Shown piece after piece: positions 1 through 13,700 of a DNA stretch of 64,000 nt. Origin of the DNA: Apostichopus japonicus (Eukaryota; Echinodermata; Holothuroidea; Aspidochirotida; Stichopodidae); assembly GCF_037975245.1 (NCBI RefSeq), contig NC_092569.1, positions 6,936,501 to 7,000,500 of the forward strand, in the 5' to 3' direction. Numbering within the stretch: the stretch's first letter is position 1; each line of letters starts with the position of its first letter. The notes beneath the pieces were generated by a model, which worked only from the letters and a program-made list of their open reading frames with translations, made no database searches and was not told the origin of the DNA. Made by a program: the position numbers and the translations under genes.

Positions 1-319
1 TTGATATAAACAATTTAGTACATGACTTCACTATCACTCTATTAAAGGTGGCATATAAACTTGATGCAAGAGTTGCACTTATTATAACTGGGAGGGAGAG
101 GGGGGAGGTGAGGGAAGGGGGAGAAGGGGTGGTTCTGTTTTTTTTATTGGTTCTCTTTTCTAATTGTAAAGTTCTGTAGGTTTTTTTTAGTACACTTCCT
201 TTCACAAGTTTTGTTTCTTATCTCCTTCTATGTTATATGTCATACTTATGTTGTGATAGAACAAAAATCAATAAATGAAAAAAATGAAAAACAATACAGA
301 GGTAATAAATATCACTTAC

Positions 320-600
320 TGATCCAAATTGGAAGGTCTTGACTTCGCATAGGCCTCATCCAGTCCAAGATTGCCAATTTGTTCCTGTACTGGTGGGGGC
401 CTTTGAGGTTGTTGAGAATTGCCATTGACTGGAATGTTTAAAGGGGGCACAGCAGAGTTGATGGCATATTGGTTAGAAGCACGGCTCTGAGGTTGACCAT
501 TGTAGGCTTGATTTAGGAAAGACGGTGTGTAGGCCTGACCTGCTGCAGGTGGCTGGATATTGGGCTGTGGGGTCTTAGAAGATGCAACACTTCTACGTCC
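320..600 (-). CDS. CSPP1: CSPP1-like coding exon 16 (last one in window)
   Basis: Encodes 93 codons plus 2 nt; starts GRRSVASSKTPQPNIQPPAA and ends EAYAKSRPSNLD. It is Pro/Gln/Asn-rich and disordered in character, as is the central region of vertebrate CSPP1. Acceptor TTTCTTGACAG, donor CA|GTAAGTG in phase 2, so the gene continues left of position 1. Confidence 0.82.
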
Positions 601-3600
601 CTGTCAAGAAAGATGGTAAACTGTGTGATCGGTTGCCTCAAACTTGAAAATTAAATCTGACAGTCCCACTAGACCATGGTTTCCCAAACCTGGGGTCGCG
701 ACCCCAACTGGGGTCGCGAAGCAATTCTTATGGGGTCGCAGGCTTGTTTCAAAATATAAAAAAAAAATCTGAGGGAACCCAAAATTTACCCGAATTTGAA
801 CGTTCGCAGTCAAAATCCTACAAAATTCACCCTGAAAACTCATATTTAGGGTTTTATTAGCGGCCGTTCTAGCGTTTTTCCTGAGTGAATCTGGCGTTTT
901 TTACTCAATTGTCGCTGGCCACCCTGCTTCTGTATATTCACTATATTGTTTTCACATACAACTTCAGTACTGTACTACAGGTACATGTGGGCCTGCACAA
1001 CTTCATGATTCCGGAGACACAAACTTGGGGTCGCGCTCGGCTGGCGCTACATGAAATGGGGTCCCCACCTTGAAAAGTTTGGGAACCACTGCACTAGACC
1101 TACTAGACCTACGTCCCGCGGGCCACATGCGGTCCGCCAGTGATTTTTTTGCGGCTTGTGTGATGTCGCAAGAAAACCTTTTTTTTTACACAAAAAACGA
1201 GCTAGCTGCTTAGAATTTATTGGCACTAATGATGCTGTCAGGTAGGCCTATTATCCCCATTAATTATCAACTGCACTGTATTGACATTATATTTTTGTGA
1301 ATACAGATTAAGTAAACACACCTATTGCTTGAAAGTCCTCAGAATCACATGTTTGAAATCAACAGCAGGTCGTTGGTTAGGTGCGGCCCAGTCAAATTTT
1401 CACCCCTTATATCTGGCCCATTCATTCAAAAAGGTTGCCCACCCCTGCACAAGACAAACATTCATCCCATCATATTATATTATATCATTGATAATATATG
1501 TGGAGAAAAACCCGCAAATTGTTCTTGTAAACTCAAGCTGAAAATCACAGGATAGAGGCAGAATAAACTATCAATGGTTGGACATTGTTAAAGATGACAC
1601 ACATCAATAGGCTCATCACAGTTCTGTGTATCTGTATATGGAAGAATACAATGATACATCAAACAGACTTGCTATATGCAATCAAACCAAGCAAAACATT
1701 GTACACTTAAAAGTAAAGGAGATTGGGGAGGAGGGAGGAGGGGGGGGAACAGTCATTTCACAACTTAAAAAAAGAGAGAACTTACACTCCTACTAGGTTC
1801 GGGACCAGCCTGGGATACCAGACGAATGTCTTCTTGACGTTCCCTGTAAGATGAATGGTAAAGAAATTTTAAACTGAGATACTAAATGGCAATCTTACAA
1901 TGAAATCATCTATGCTTTGAAGTATGTATACTTTCATCAATCAATTAAAGTAGCTTGAAAACTACTCAAAATGTAATCCTCACAGTAAAAGTAGAAGGAC
2001 AGATTGGAACTGATAGCTTTCAGATTCCAATAGAAATGAGAAATGAAACAAAGTTGTTTTTTTAGGCACTTCCATTAATTAAAGGGAAAACATTATCTTG
2101 CTACTTCGTTCATTATTTACACATCAAATACTGGAATCTGTACTTCATTATAAAAGTACATGTTATGATATGGGCCAGAATTCATTAAAGAACATGTTAT
2201 TATACGGGCCATAATTCCTTAAAGAACATGTTATTATATGGGCCATAATTCCTTAAAGAACATGTTATTATATGGGCCATAATTCATTAAAGAACATGTT
2301 ATTATATGGGCCATACTTTGTTTAGGCATATGGTGTCTACATGGGCCATACTACATGAAGGAACATGGCATGTGTACTAAGGGCCATACTTCACAGAGCA
2401 AAATGGGACCAATTTTTTCTTTTTATAATCCATTAATCTTTACTCTTCCATTAGAACACAACAAGCTGACTCAAATTTAACACTATATCATTGGTGCATT
2501 GACAACTAATCATCCATAGCTTTTAGAGTTTAAATAAACACAAATGTAAACGGATTTATAATTAGCGTATATCAGCTTACTGTAGCAATAATTCTACCTT
2601 GAATAGATTAAATCTTTTAGTTCCGATTTAAGGGTCACTGACATGCGACACTCAAAACGTCTCTCAACTTTTCCCATCTCTCATGTTAGGGGTCTTATAT
2701 TTACCGGTCAGGCTTTCACTCCTGGCTGGCTGAAGCGCCTTTTGGCAGAAACAGCTATTTACAAGACAATCAGTCAGTCAGTCACCAGCAGTGAAAGGTA
2801 AAGTTCTTATACTTTCTTGATGATACAATTCCCTAGTGAAGGTTTGGATATCTCTTACTTACCGAGAGTGGTAATCTTAACAGGAACATACTGTGACTTA
2901 GTTAGTATGAAGGTTTGAAAGTGAAGAGAGAGGAATGATCAGAAAGTGCAGAAGCTCACCTTTCTTTCTCCCTGTTCAAGAAAGAAAAGACAGAAGGAGT
3001 TGCTAAGAGACTACAGGTGACATCACCAAGGACACAGCACTCAGATTAACCCCTCCTTTTTAACACAAAGTTTGAAAGCAAACCATATCCAATGAACACT
3101 GCCACCAACAGCTATGATCATTGCCAGAAAAATTAAAATCACAGCTAAGGAACACTACTACCAAAATTGTCTCCATTTTCTTTGTCAATACTATCTTTCA
3201 TTTTGATTGGATTGTCTGTTGCTAACTTGAACAGTTTGCATCATGAGCGTGTTCATTTTGTCTTTTTCTGGCGCTAAAGTCTGGGACTACTTTAAGGTCT
3301 GAGATTCAGTTTCGGGGTGCGACAAATAAAGGAATAGTGAAGTGAAACGGACAAACAGGTACTTATAGAAAACTGAGAATGGGTGTAAACAAAGCATGCA
3401 GTGCCGAACAAAATGACAATAATAAATATTTGTTTTAAAAACATTGAAATCAATTTATTGTAAAATGTCATACCGAAAGGTACACAGACTGCTGAGCAAT
3501 AGTAATTACCAAGAAAGCACGACCATTAGAAAACAATCAAATCATTAACAATGTACCTTTAGAGGATACTAGAGGTGGCATTTTGGGGAAAGTAGTCTTT

Positions 3601-6600
3601 CTGACAACCTGAACTTTAAGATTGTCCAGACATGAAATAAAATGGATTTGTATACCATGATTCAACTGGACTACCTCATGGATAGTGTACCACCCTTTTT
3701 TACCACAAGTGTTTACCACCCATGCGAGTGGCTTATTTTATCCATTTTACATGTGTATAATGGATTGTGTAACAGTTTTCACTATGACTACAGTCCCTTC
3801 GGTAACCACATTTGATACTTTTGGTTGTTTACCAACCTTACAAGTGGTTTACCATATTACTTAAAGAAATGAAAGAGATGAGTGGAAAGGTACAGCAATC
3901 AAAGTTTACATCCCGGCTTATGAATTTATCTCACCTCTGTTTGGCTTCCTTCTGTTCTTGTATTTGCTGGGCTAGTTCTTGACGATACAATTCTTTCTTT
4001 CGTTGAACTGCACTGTTAGTTTCCCTGTTACCTAGGAAACCAATTAAAAGGAATTCTAGCCTTAGCAACCTTGTGTTCCAGTCTTCATAAGTGCTTCATT
4101 AAGTCAAATTTGTGTACCAAATATTCATTTTTCATGGGAGATTAAGCTACAACAGAGGCAAAGGAAACAGACAATTCTGCCTGCAATTGAACACCTTGGG
4201 GCAAGCGGAATGGTGAGGGGGGAGGGACAGGGATAAATAAGAAAACATCATGATTCAAAAGGTAATTACAAACTGAAAAGATTGTCTAAGCAATTTCAAA
4301 TAAATAGCATTGCTTATTATAATGTTGATATGAACTGGCAAGGTAAGGAATGATATTTGCAAACTATAACACAAATAACACTCACTGTTACACACTGACA
4401 CAGTTGATCCAGACAAACTTTGAGTCTTGACTCTGTATCACATCTCTGTCGTCACAAATCATTATATCAATCAACTTGGAAGGAAGAACACTATTATCAA
4501 ATTTTATTTTATTTTATAAATATTATATTTTATTACCAAGTTTAATCATTTTTGAATTCTTAAACTTCCATAGAGAAAGAGTGTGTTCCTTGTCTTGAAG
4601 TTTAAATCTCTTACCTATCATAAACCCTACCTGAAGTGTGTTGCAGGAACAATTTGTCTCAAAGTTTATACTCTTACCTATTATAAACCCTTCTTCCTCT
4701 TGTTTCAGTCTTGAGGCAGACTGTGCCCTTGGATTTGCTTTTGAAGCAGATCTAGGAAATTGAAATACAAATAAATGGGGCTTCATTGTAATTAATGTAA
4801 AATTGAGAACATTCATGTTGACAAAGATCTAACATCTCCTTCTTAAATGATTACTAAAGTAGCTGTTATTGATCAAGTTTCCTCTAATGCATCCATTAAT
4901 AAACAGAGATGCCAGTCTCTATCTAAGAGAAAAGCTGCTTTTAAGATCTGATACCCTGAAGTGATGTTAGTTGTACTGTATTAGTCAGGTATACATTACC
5001 CATGAAGGCTTCAAATATGCTTCTCTGGTCATGTTTATCGATTTTTTTTTTTTTTTACCATGCATGAAAATTGTAAAAATTTAATAATAATAATACCATC
5101 AAAATAAAAAATAATTCTGCCTTGAAGATATTTAATATGTAATGCTACCGAGCCACATGTTTGTGAGAAAATCACAGTTGTTGGAGTTGATACTTCATAC
5201 CAGATGGCAAAAAAAAAAAAGGTAATAAAAGTAGAATATTTGAGCTTTGTTGATGGTACCTGGATGATAAGCCACATTTTTCCGGGTAATTAAGCTTGAA
5301 ATTTCATTTCTCATATATTAGGTTTCATCTATCAAAGTGCCATAACCAGTTTAACCAAAATACTGTGTTATGAAATTTCTTACTGTTTACTGCAGTTGAT
5401 ACTTGATACCAGATGGCAAAAAAAAAGGAAGTAATATAGAATATTTCACATTTTTTTCAGGTCAACTAAAGCTTGAAATTTCATTCCTCATATATTAGGT
5501 TCCATCTATCAAAGTGCCATAACCAGTTTTAACCAAAAACATATTTTACAGCATTTCTTACTGTTTACTCAAATTTCTTTATCTCTAACATTATCTTCTT
5601 ACCTCTCCAATTCAGGGAGAGTCCTGCTTCTAGTCACACCCAGTTGATCCTGTCAGATAGAAATTTACAATTATTTTAACAAATTTAATTGTAGTCTTTT
5701 TAGTAAAATGTTCATTTAGAACAAATGATACATAATTAAGGTAGGGTAAATTATGAATTTGTTGGTAATTGAAATTGATTTTTGATGTATAAAGTAGCAC
5801 TCACCCTGTAACCAGGGTCCTGTCTGTCTGTGGCAGGATATGGAGGTCTAGTAACAGAAAAGTAACAACAGATTAAATAGATTAAAAACGAATTAATTTA
5901 ACTGCAGATTTAAATAATTGACATTCAGTAACTATAAAATAAGATACACTATGAGAAAGAAACCCAAGTATCATTGATTCTATATATGTGTGTATATGAG
6001 TGGTTCTGTTATTACCTGTCATTATAGTATGTCCTCTCCTGACCAGGAGCTTCCAGATCAGTAAACCTCACTCTCCTGGTAAATAAACACAAATGTAAGA
6101 TATAACAGATATAACAGTAGTAGGATATATATTCATCATTACTTAAACCAATCACCACAGAGTACTTCACGAGAGTATTAAAAGATGCAGTCAATTTATT
6201 GTGAAGTCATTCATGCCATACCATACTTTTAATCAGTTGATTTAATGTATTCACTTATTCCAAATCAAGTTTGACATACCTCCTGTCATGATCCTCTGAA
6301 TCTCTGACACGACTGTACCGACCATCCTGGGACAAACCAAAAAAAAGACACAAATTTAAAGCCTGAAAGAACAGTTAAGCTTACATACATGTTATTTCCA
6401 CTTATTGCAATGTGATAATACATTACTTCACATTACATTACTGTAACACTGGTGTCACTGCTCTCCCAGGTGATATGACTACACCCAGAGCAATGATACT
6501 TACAGATAATCCAGTATTCCACTTCACATTACATTACTGTAACACTAGTGACATTGCTCTCCCAGGTGATATGACTACACCCAGAGCCATGATACTGTCA

Positions 6601-9600
6601 CTGCTATCACAGGTGATATGACTACACCCAGAGCTATGATACTTACAGATATTCCACTGTTCCATGCTTTAACGATAATCACTGGGAATCTTCAGCTTCA
6701 CTGTAACATGTCTCAATCAATGTGCTCGTTGTGAAATAAGTTCAAAAACATCTTGTCTTGTCACACTTTATGTTAATAAGGGAATGTGCAGGTACTTTGC
6801 ATCTGTCAGAGATGTCAGATATTGCAGCTTATCTAAACTAGTGGATTTAGAAAGGACCAATATGATAGCGCCCTCTATTAAGTTAGGGTGTAGCTGGAGA
6901 TCCACATTCACTGCTTACAGTAATCTACTGAAAGACTTGAAAGACACATCAAATATAACAGCAACGAGACAGTGGTCTAGAATAATCCACAGCTCTATCC
7001 CTAGACTAGAGATTTAAGAAACAAATTCACAAGTCAGTGTGAAGAGACCTCTTCAGGGATGGCTTATCCTTACCTCTTCAGGGTACCTATCAAGCCTGGG
7101 ATCACTCCGTGATGGCTTTAAACTCTGCCTCACTGGGTAATAATCCAGGTCACCGTACCGTCTGCAAGAAATAAATGCACAAATATCACTCAAATCAGAA
7201 GAAAATACAAGAATCTGAGATGTACCAAACCTCAATTTGGTTTAGTTCATTTGTAAGGAAGTAAAATCCTAGAATGTATACTGCACAGTACATGAATTAG
7301 ACTCTTGGTCCAACCTGTGCCCTCTGTTAATGAGATTAATAATTTATAAAAACAAAGTACAAAATGTTGATCTTTTGTGTAAAAATTAAACTGATTATAG
7401 ATAAGCAATCAGTTCTTTTCCTAATTGACATATACCAACCATCTGTTATCATTCTTCCACCACACCACACCACCACCCTACCACCACACCCCACATCATA
7501 TTTGATAAGGTGAGACTCTAAATTACATGTTACCTGTATCTAGCTTCTTCATCCTTTCTACGCCGCAACAAGTCATCATAGTCAGGTCCAGGCTGGGGGG
7601 AGCCCCATCCCTTCCGTGGGGGAAGAGGAGGTCTACTGTCATCGTACTCTGGTGGTGGATGAGGAGTCTGAGAGGCAGCTTCCTTCTTTACAGGTGTAAT
7701 ATCAAACGATCTGTTGTTCTCTGTTACACTCTGTGTAGGTTTCTCATATGGTAGCTATTAAAGATAAGGAAAATGTATGTTCAATGGACATGCAACATGT
7801 AACATGGGTGATGTAAGTATATAGTATTGGTTTGAATGGACAAAAATGCAGTAAAAAGGGACAGGAGCTGACAATTTAAAGCCTTTAATTGAGAGAGTTC
7901 TAGCAATACAAAATATGATAAAATGGTCCCTGCATGTTTATGACTATAGAGCTCTCAAATGATTACTGTGTAGGTTTGTGTCATGGAATAGGTAAGGTCC
8001 ACATTTGTTGTTTTACAAATTACACAAATCTATATATATATTTTGTTATACAATTGTTTTACTTTTTTCTTTTCGTTTTTGTCCCCTTCTTCTCATTTAC
8101 ATTTCTGTACATCAATTAATACCTTTCTTTTTTATCACTATTAATGTTTATGGATAATTCTATAGGGCATGAAGAGAATAATAAATTACACTAAAAGTGA
8201 AAGTTAGTTTCACATGCATACTACATATAGCAAACTTTTGTTGTAAATGCTTTCTCCTTTACCTTGGACATTGCTTCCTTCTCTGCATATTGGTTAAGTG
8301 ATAGATTAATAATACTTATGTTTGCATTCTATTATTATTATTTTACACGCTATCTATAATTAAGACATTCTACCTGTTACTTTCGTTCTTACATATCTGT
8401 TATGTGATCATATCCTGACCATCCATTATATTTCAAAAATGATTAGTTTCCTTCATTTGTTTGCACACATCACATAGAAACATCAATTTGTGATGGAATA
8501 GTGACTGTTTTCTGTTGGTGTTAGGCAACATGGTGCAGTGTTACTTTAATGTTTCAAGGACACTTACAAAGCACTTCTTATATACAAAAGACTGAAAGTA
8601 ATTGCAGTTAACAGTGATCTTCTATTGACACATGAATATTCTAACATTTGAACCATTTTTGTATAGAGTAGCTAGACTCCCTCCCCTGGCTACCTGTTTA
8701 TTCTATTGACACATGGATATTCTAACATTTGAACCAATGTTGTATAGAGTAGCTAGACTCCCTCCACTGGCTACCTGTTTATTCTATTGACACATGGATA
8801 TTCTAACATTTGAACCAATGTTGTATAGAGTAGCTAGACTCCCTCCACTGGCTACCTGTTTATTCTATTGACACATGGATATTCTAACATTTGAACCAAT
8901 GTTGTATAGAGTAGCTAGACTCCCTCCACTGGCTACCTGTTTATTCTATTGACACATGGATATTCTAACATTTGAACCAATGTTGTATAGAGTAGCTAGA
9001 CTCCCTCCACTGGCTACCTGTTAATTCTATTGACACATGGATATTCTAACATTTGAACCAATGTTGTATAGAGTAGCTAGACTCCCTCCACTGGCTACCT
9101 GTTTATTCTATTGACACATGGATATTCTAACATTTGAACCATTTTTGTATAGAGTAGCTAGACTCCCTCCACTGGCTACCTGTTTATTCTATTGACACAT
9201 GGATATTCTAACATTTGAACCATTTTTGTATAGAGTAGCTAGACTCCCTCCACTGGCTACCTGTTTATTCTATTGACACATGGATATTCTAACATTTGAA
9301 CCAATGTTGTATAGAGTAGCTAGACTCCCTCCACTGGCTACCTGTTTATTCTATTGACACATGGATATTCTAACATTTGAACCATTTTTGTATAGAGTAG
9401 CTAGACTCCCTCCACTGGCTACCTGTTTATTCTATTGACACATGGATATTCTAACATTTGAACCATTTTTGTATAGAGTAGCTAGACTCCCTCCACTGGC
9501 TACCTGTTTATTCTATTGACACATGGATATTCTAACATTTGAACCATTTTTGTATAGAGTAGCTAGACTCCCTCCACTGGCTACCTGTTTATTCTATTGA

Positions 9601-10660
9601 CACATGGATATTCTAACATTTGAACCATTTTTGTATAGAGTAGCTAGACTCCCTCCCCTGGCTACCTGTTTATTCTATTGACACATGGATATTCTACGCT
9701 TTGAACCAATGTTTTATAGAGTAGCTAGACTCCCTCCACTGGCTACCTGTTTATTCTATTGACACATGGATATTCTACGCTTTGAACCAATGTTTTATAG
9801 AGTAGCTAGACTCCCTCCACTGGCTACCTGTTTATTCTATTGACACATGGATATTCTAACATTTGAACCAATGTTTTATAGAGTAGCTAGACTCCCTCCC
9901 CTGGCTACCTGTTTATTCTATTGACACATGGATATTCTAACATTTGAACCAATGTTGTATAGAGTAGCTAGACTCCCTCCACTGGCTACCTGTTTATTCT
10001 ATTGACACATGGATATTCTAACATTTGAACCAATGTTTTATAGAGTAGCTAGACTCCCTCCCCTGGCTACCTGTTTATTCTATTGACACATGGATATTCT
10101 AACATTTGAACCAATGTTGTATAGAGTAGCTAGACTCCCTCCACTGGCTACCTGTTTATTCTATTGACACATGGATATTCTAACATTTGAACCAATGTTG
10201 TATAGAGTAGCTAGACTCCCTCCACTGGCTACCTGTTTATTCTATTGACACATGGATATTCTAACATTTGAACCAATGTTGTATAGAGTAGCTAGACTCC
10301 CTCCACTGGCTACCTGTTTATTCTATTGACACATGGATATTCTAACATTTGAACCAATGTTGTATAGAGTAGCTAGACTCCCTCCACTGGCTACCTGTTT
10401 ATTCTATTGACACATGGATATTCTAACATTTGAACCAATGTTGTATAGAGTAGCTAGACTCCCTCCACTGGCTACCTGTTTATTCTATTGACACATGGAT
10501 ATTCTACGCTTTGAACCAATGTTTTATAGAGTAGCTAGACTCCCTCCCCTGGCTACCTGTTTATTCTATTGACACATGGATATTCTAACATTTGAACCAA
10601 TGTTGTATAGAGTAGCTAGACTCCCTCCACTGGCTACCTGTTTATTCTATTGACACATGG

Positions 10661-10732
<72 letters not shown>

Positions 10733-13700
10733 GGATCTTGACTGTTTATTCACCAATAACAGGCAGCCTAAAGCTATTTATTCCTTAAATAACAGACATT
10801 AATTCTGAAAGTATTCTGTGCGGTAAACCAACTACACATCCTGTTTTGAGCTGCTAAAGTTTCATTAGTTGCTGTCTCTTACACTGTTGCCTGGTTGCTC
10901 CCTGGGTGAAGGGTAAGCACCTCGTCTCTGATCTCTCCTCTCTTTCTCTTTCAGTTCCTTCTCCCTCATAAAGGCTCTGTACTCTTGATTTCGTTGGTTT
11001 TTGGCACGTGCCTAGCAAATGAAACTTATTATTATAGCTGGTAGAAAAAACTCTTGAACATCAACCAAAATGTGATCAATGTGACAAATTTAGACACCTT
11101 CATACTTGTAATTCTTATCATATAATAATAATAATAATAATAATAATCGGCAGTTATTTTTACGACGCTTAAGCGACCACAAATGTGGGAGAAGCCCGCA
11201 AGGGCTTATGGATTACAACTCGTCGCGTGGCTTCCAATTTTGGAATCTTTTCAAATTAGAAAGTCATTTCAGATGGGAAAACCATAGATTGCTCTTGGAT
11301 GAACAAACCCACCTCACTATGACCCAGCTGGGTATCCAACCCAGAAACTCCCAATTGCTAAGCCTCATTGCTTCAAATGCCACCGCCTTTATCCAATGGG
11401 CCACAGCACCGGTTCGTTATAAGAAAATGAGATTTTCTTGTAAAGATTGTGGCTACAATGGGTTACAATGGTTTTGGTTACAATGGTTCCAAATTTGCGA
11501 TAATTGTATGCAGGACATGAAGTATTGTAAACACAAGTCTCTCACAGTCCCAACCATTGTAACCACTTCTAGAATACACTAATTGAAAGATTAGCTACAA
11601 CGGGTGGTAAATGAGCTCTGTTGCTGCTATATCATCACACTGTCAGTATTGAGAGGTATTTAAAGGGTGTGAAGACTCGCGCACAAAGAAACGTCTAATG
11701 CCGGTAATCTGACCTAGTTTGGAATGAGGTGTAACAGAAGTGTTAGACACCACCATCAATCCCAGAAAATACACACACAGCTTGCTACCGTCTGTAATTA
11801 GACACTAGTGTACAGTCAATACATACAGCTATGGTCAATACCCACAACACAGTGTACATAGCAGCATGGACATCTCAGATCTAGATAAAAGATAACAAGG
11901 TATCACGTTTCATTACTGTCTGCATTTTGTAGCGACAAGAAGAAAACGTCATTTGCAAGCAATCGAAAGTTAACTTTTTCAGAGTGCAGCATGCGGTTTG
12001 GGGCGAGTCTTCAATGCCTTTAAGTATCAATAACCCCCAAGCGTCATAAAGAGTTGTGCAGTGCATCGTATTATCTGGTTCTTGTTGACATACCTTTGCT
12101 GATCCTCTGTCTTGGATGGGCAGAGACTTGCCATGACCACCTTGTACTGATCTCTTCTGCACAGATCTAGCTTCCTTCTGCATCAGAAGAAAAACACAAA
12201 AATTGTGAATGGATACAACTATCAACAATTAAATACCATTAATTACAATCAAGGAAATGAAATTCCTACCAATTTTCAATCAAGAATTTGAAAATAAAAC
12301 CTGCAACCCAAGATTAAAAATGTGAATTGAGCTTTCAGTGATGTATTTAGTCACACCTTTTTTGGAATTGGATATACCTGGAAAATTTCTTTCAGACACC
12401 ATGCTTACAAAAGGTTTCCATATTTTGGACATTTATTGGCCTCAAATGACCTTTGACCATCTAACATAATATATATTCAAACTAAGACTGTGAAGCAGCC
12501 AAATGTCCGTCCTTTGAGATAGTGCAATAGCTTAATAGGTTTTCATACTTGTCCACCGGCCGACATTTTTCTTCACTTTCAACAAGAAGCCTTTTAAATC
12601 GGTACAGGACATCCACATTCATTTTAAATTCTTATCAAAGGGGTTGAGTTATATTTGAGAGAGATAGGCTTTCAAACAAGAATTTGTAGTAAAAGGTTAG
12701 CTGTTTTGTATATGTTTTTCTCCTTGAAGTAACATGAATGAAATCTACCTCTTTAAGATACTGTTCATACTCCAGTTTCCTCTCCCTTCTAAGCTTTGCC
12801 TGAACGTCTTCCTGTCCGAATACAAGCTGACCACCTGGACAAATGCAAAAACAAAGAAGACTAGAGCACCAATGGTGCAGAAGCTCATACCTTTTCGAGC
12901 TTAAAAATGTATGGCCCACAAAACCAATTTTGGGCCCATGAGGGATACCCCCCCCTCCCCTCCGTTAGCAGAACCCTGGCCACACCACTGGCTATAATTC
13001 CTATTTTCCCCTTTAAATCCTATTTTACCCACTCTCTCAGACAATACCACTGACCTACCCTATTAAACTTTCTCCCCTCTACCTTAGCAGAAATAACTTC
13101 ACAAGCACTCCCTACAAGACATAACTTCGCAAGCTGCCTACATTCTCAAAGACTTCTAAGAATCGGCAAGTGCTGATTGGCTATAGGGCTCTCATGCTTA
13201 CAGTTCAACAGTTAATAACAACTCCCAGTCCTGCTTTAATTCCACTAACAGCCTCTGCAGAGCTTAACCACAAATGTAAACAAACACTGCAGGGACTGGG
13301 AGACAAATTAAAGGAGCTTTGGCAAAAAGTGAAGGCTCAGATTTTTTTTAAACAATGGGGATTAATTGTAATTAATTAACTTTTGACCAAAAATTTTTAG
13401 GCATCACCTTATTCATACACAATCCAACAATCATCAGTTCAACTTTGAATATGATCCATCAAAATCTTGAGGAGATTGAGATATTTGAAAATATTACAAA
13501 GAATGACCCCCGATGACCCCCTAAATGACATTTGACCTCAATTTTCCGAACACCCCTCGTAACTCTCATCCCGAGGAACATTGTGACCAAGTTTCATTAT
13601 AATTGGCCATACACTGTAAGAACAGGAGCAATTTGAAAATATAGGGCCGCGGCCCGGGCCACAAAAGACCCCTAGTTGATCTTTGATCTCAAATTCATGA

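Noticed and set aside
7527-7754. Plus-strand 75-codon ORF
   Set aside because: Antisense shadow of CSPP1-like exon 6.
11208-11582. 124-codon plus-strand ORF
   Set aside because: Runs antisense through the tRNA-derived SINE; no protein motif.
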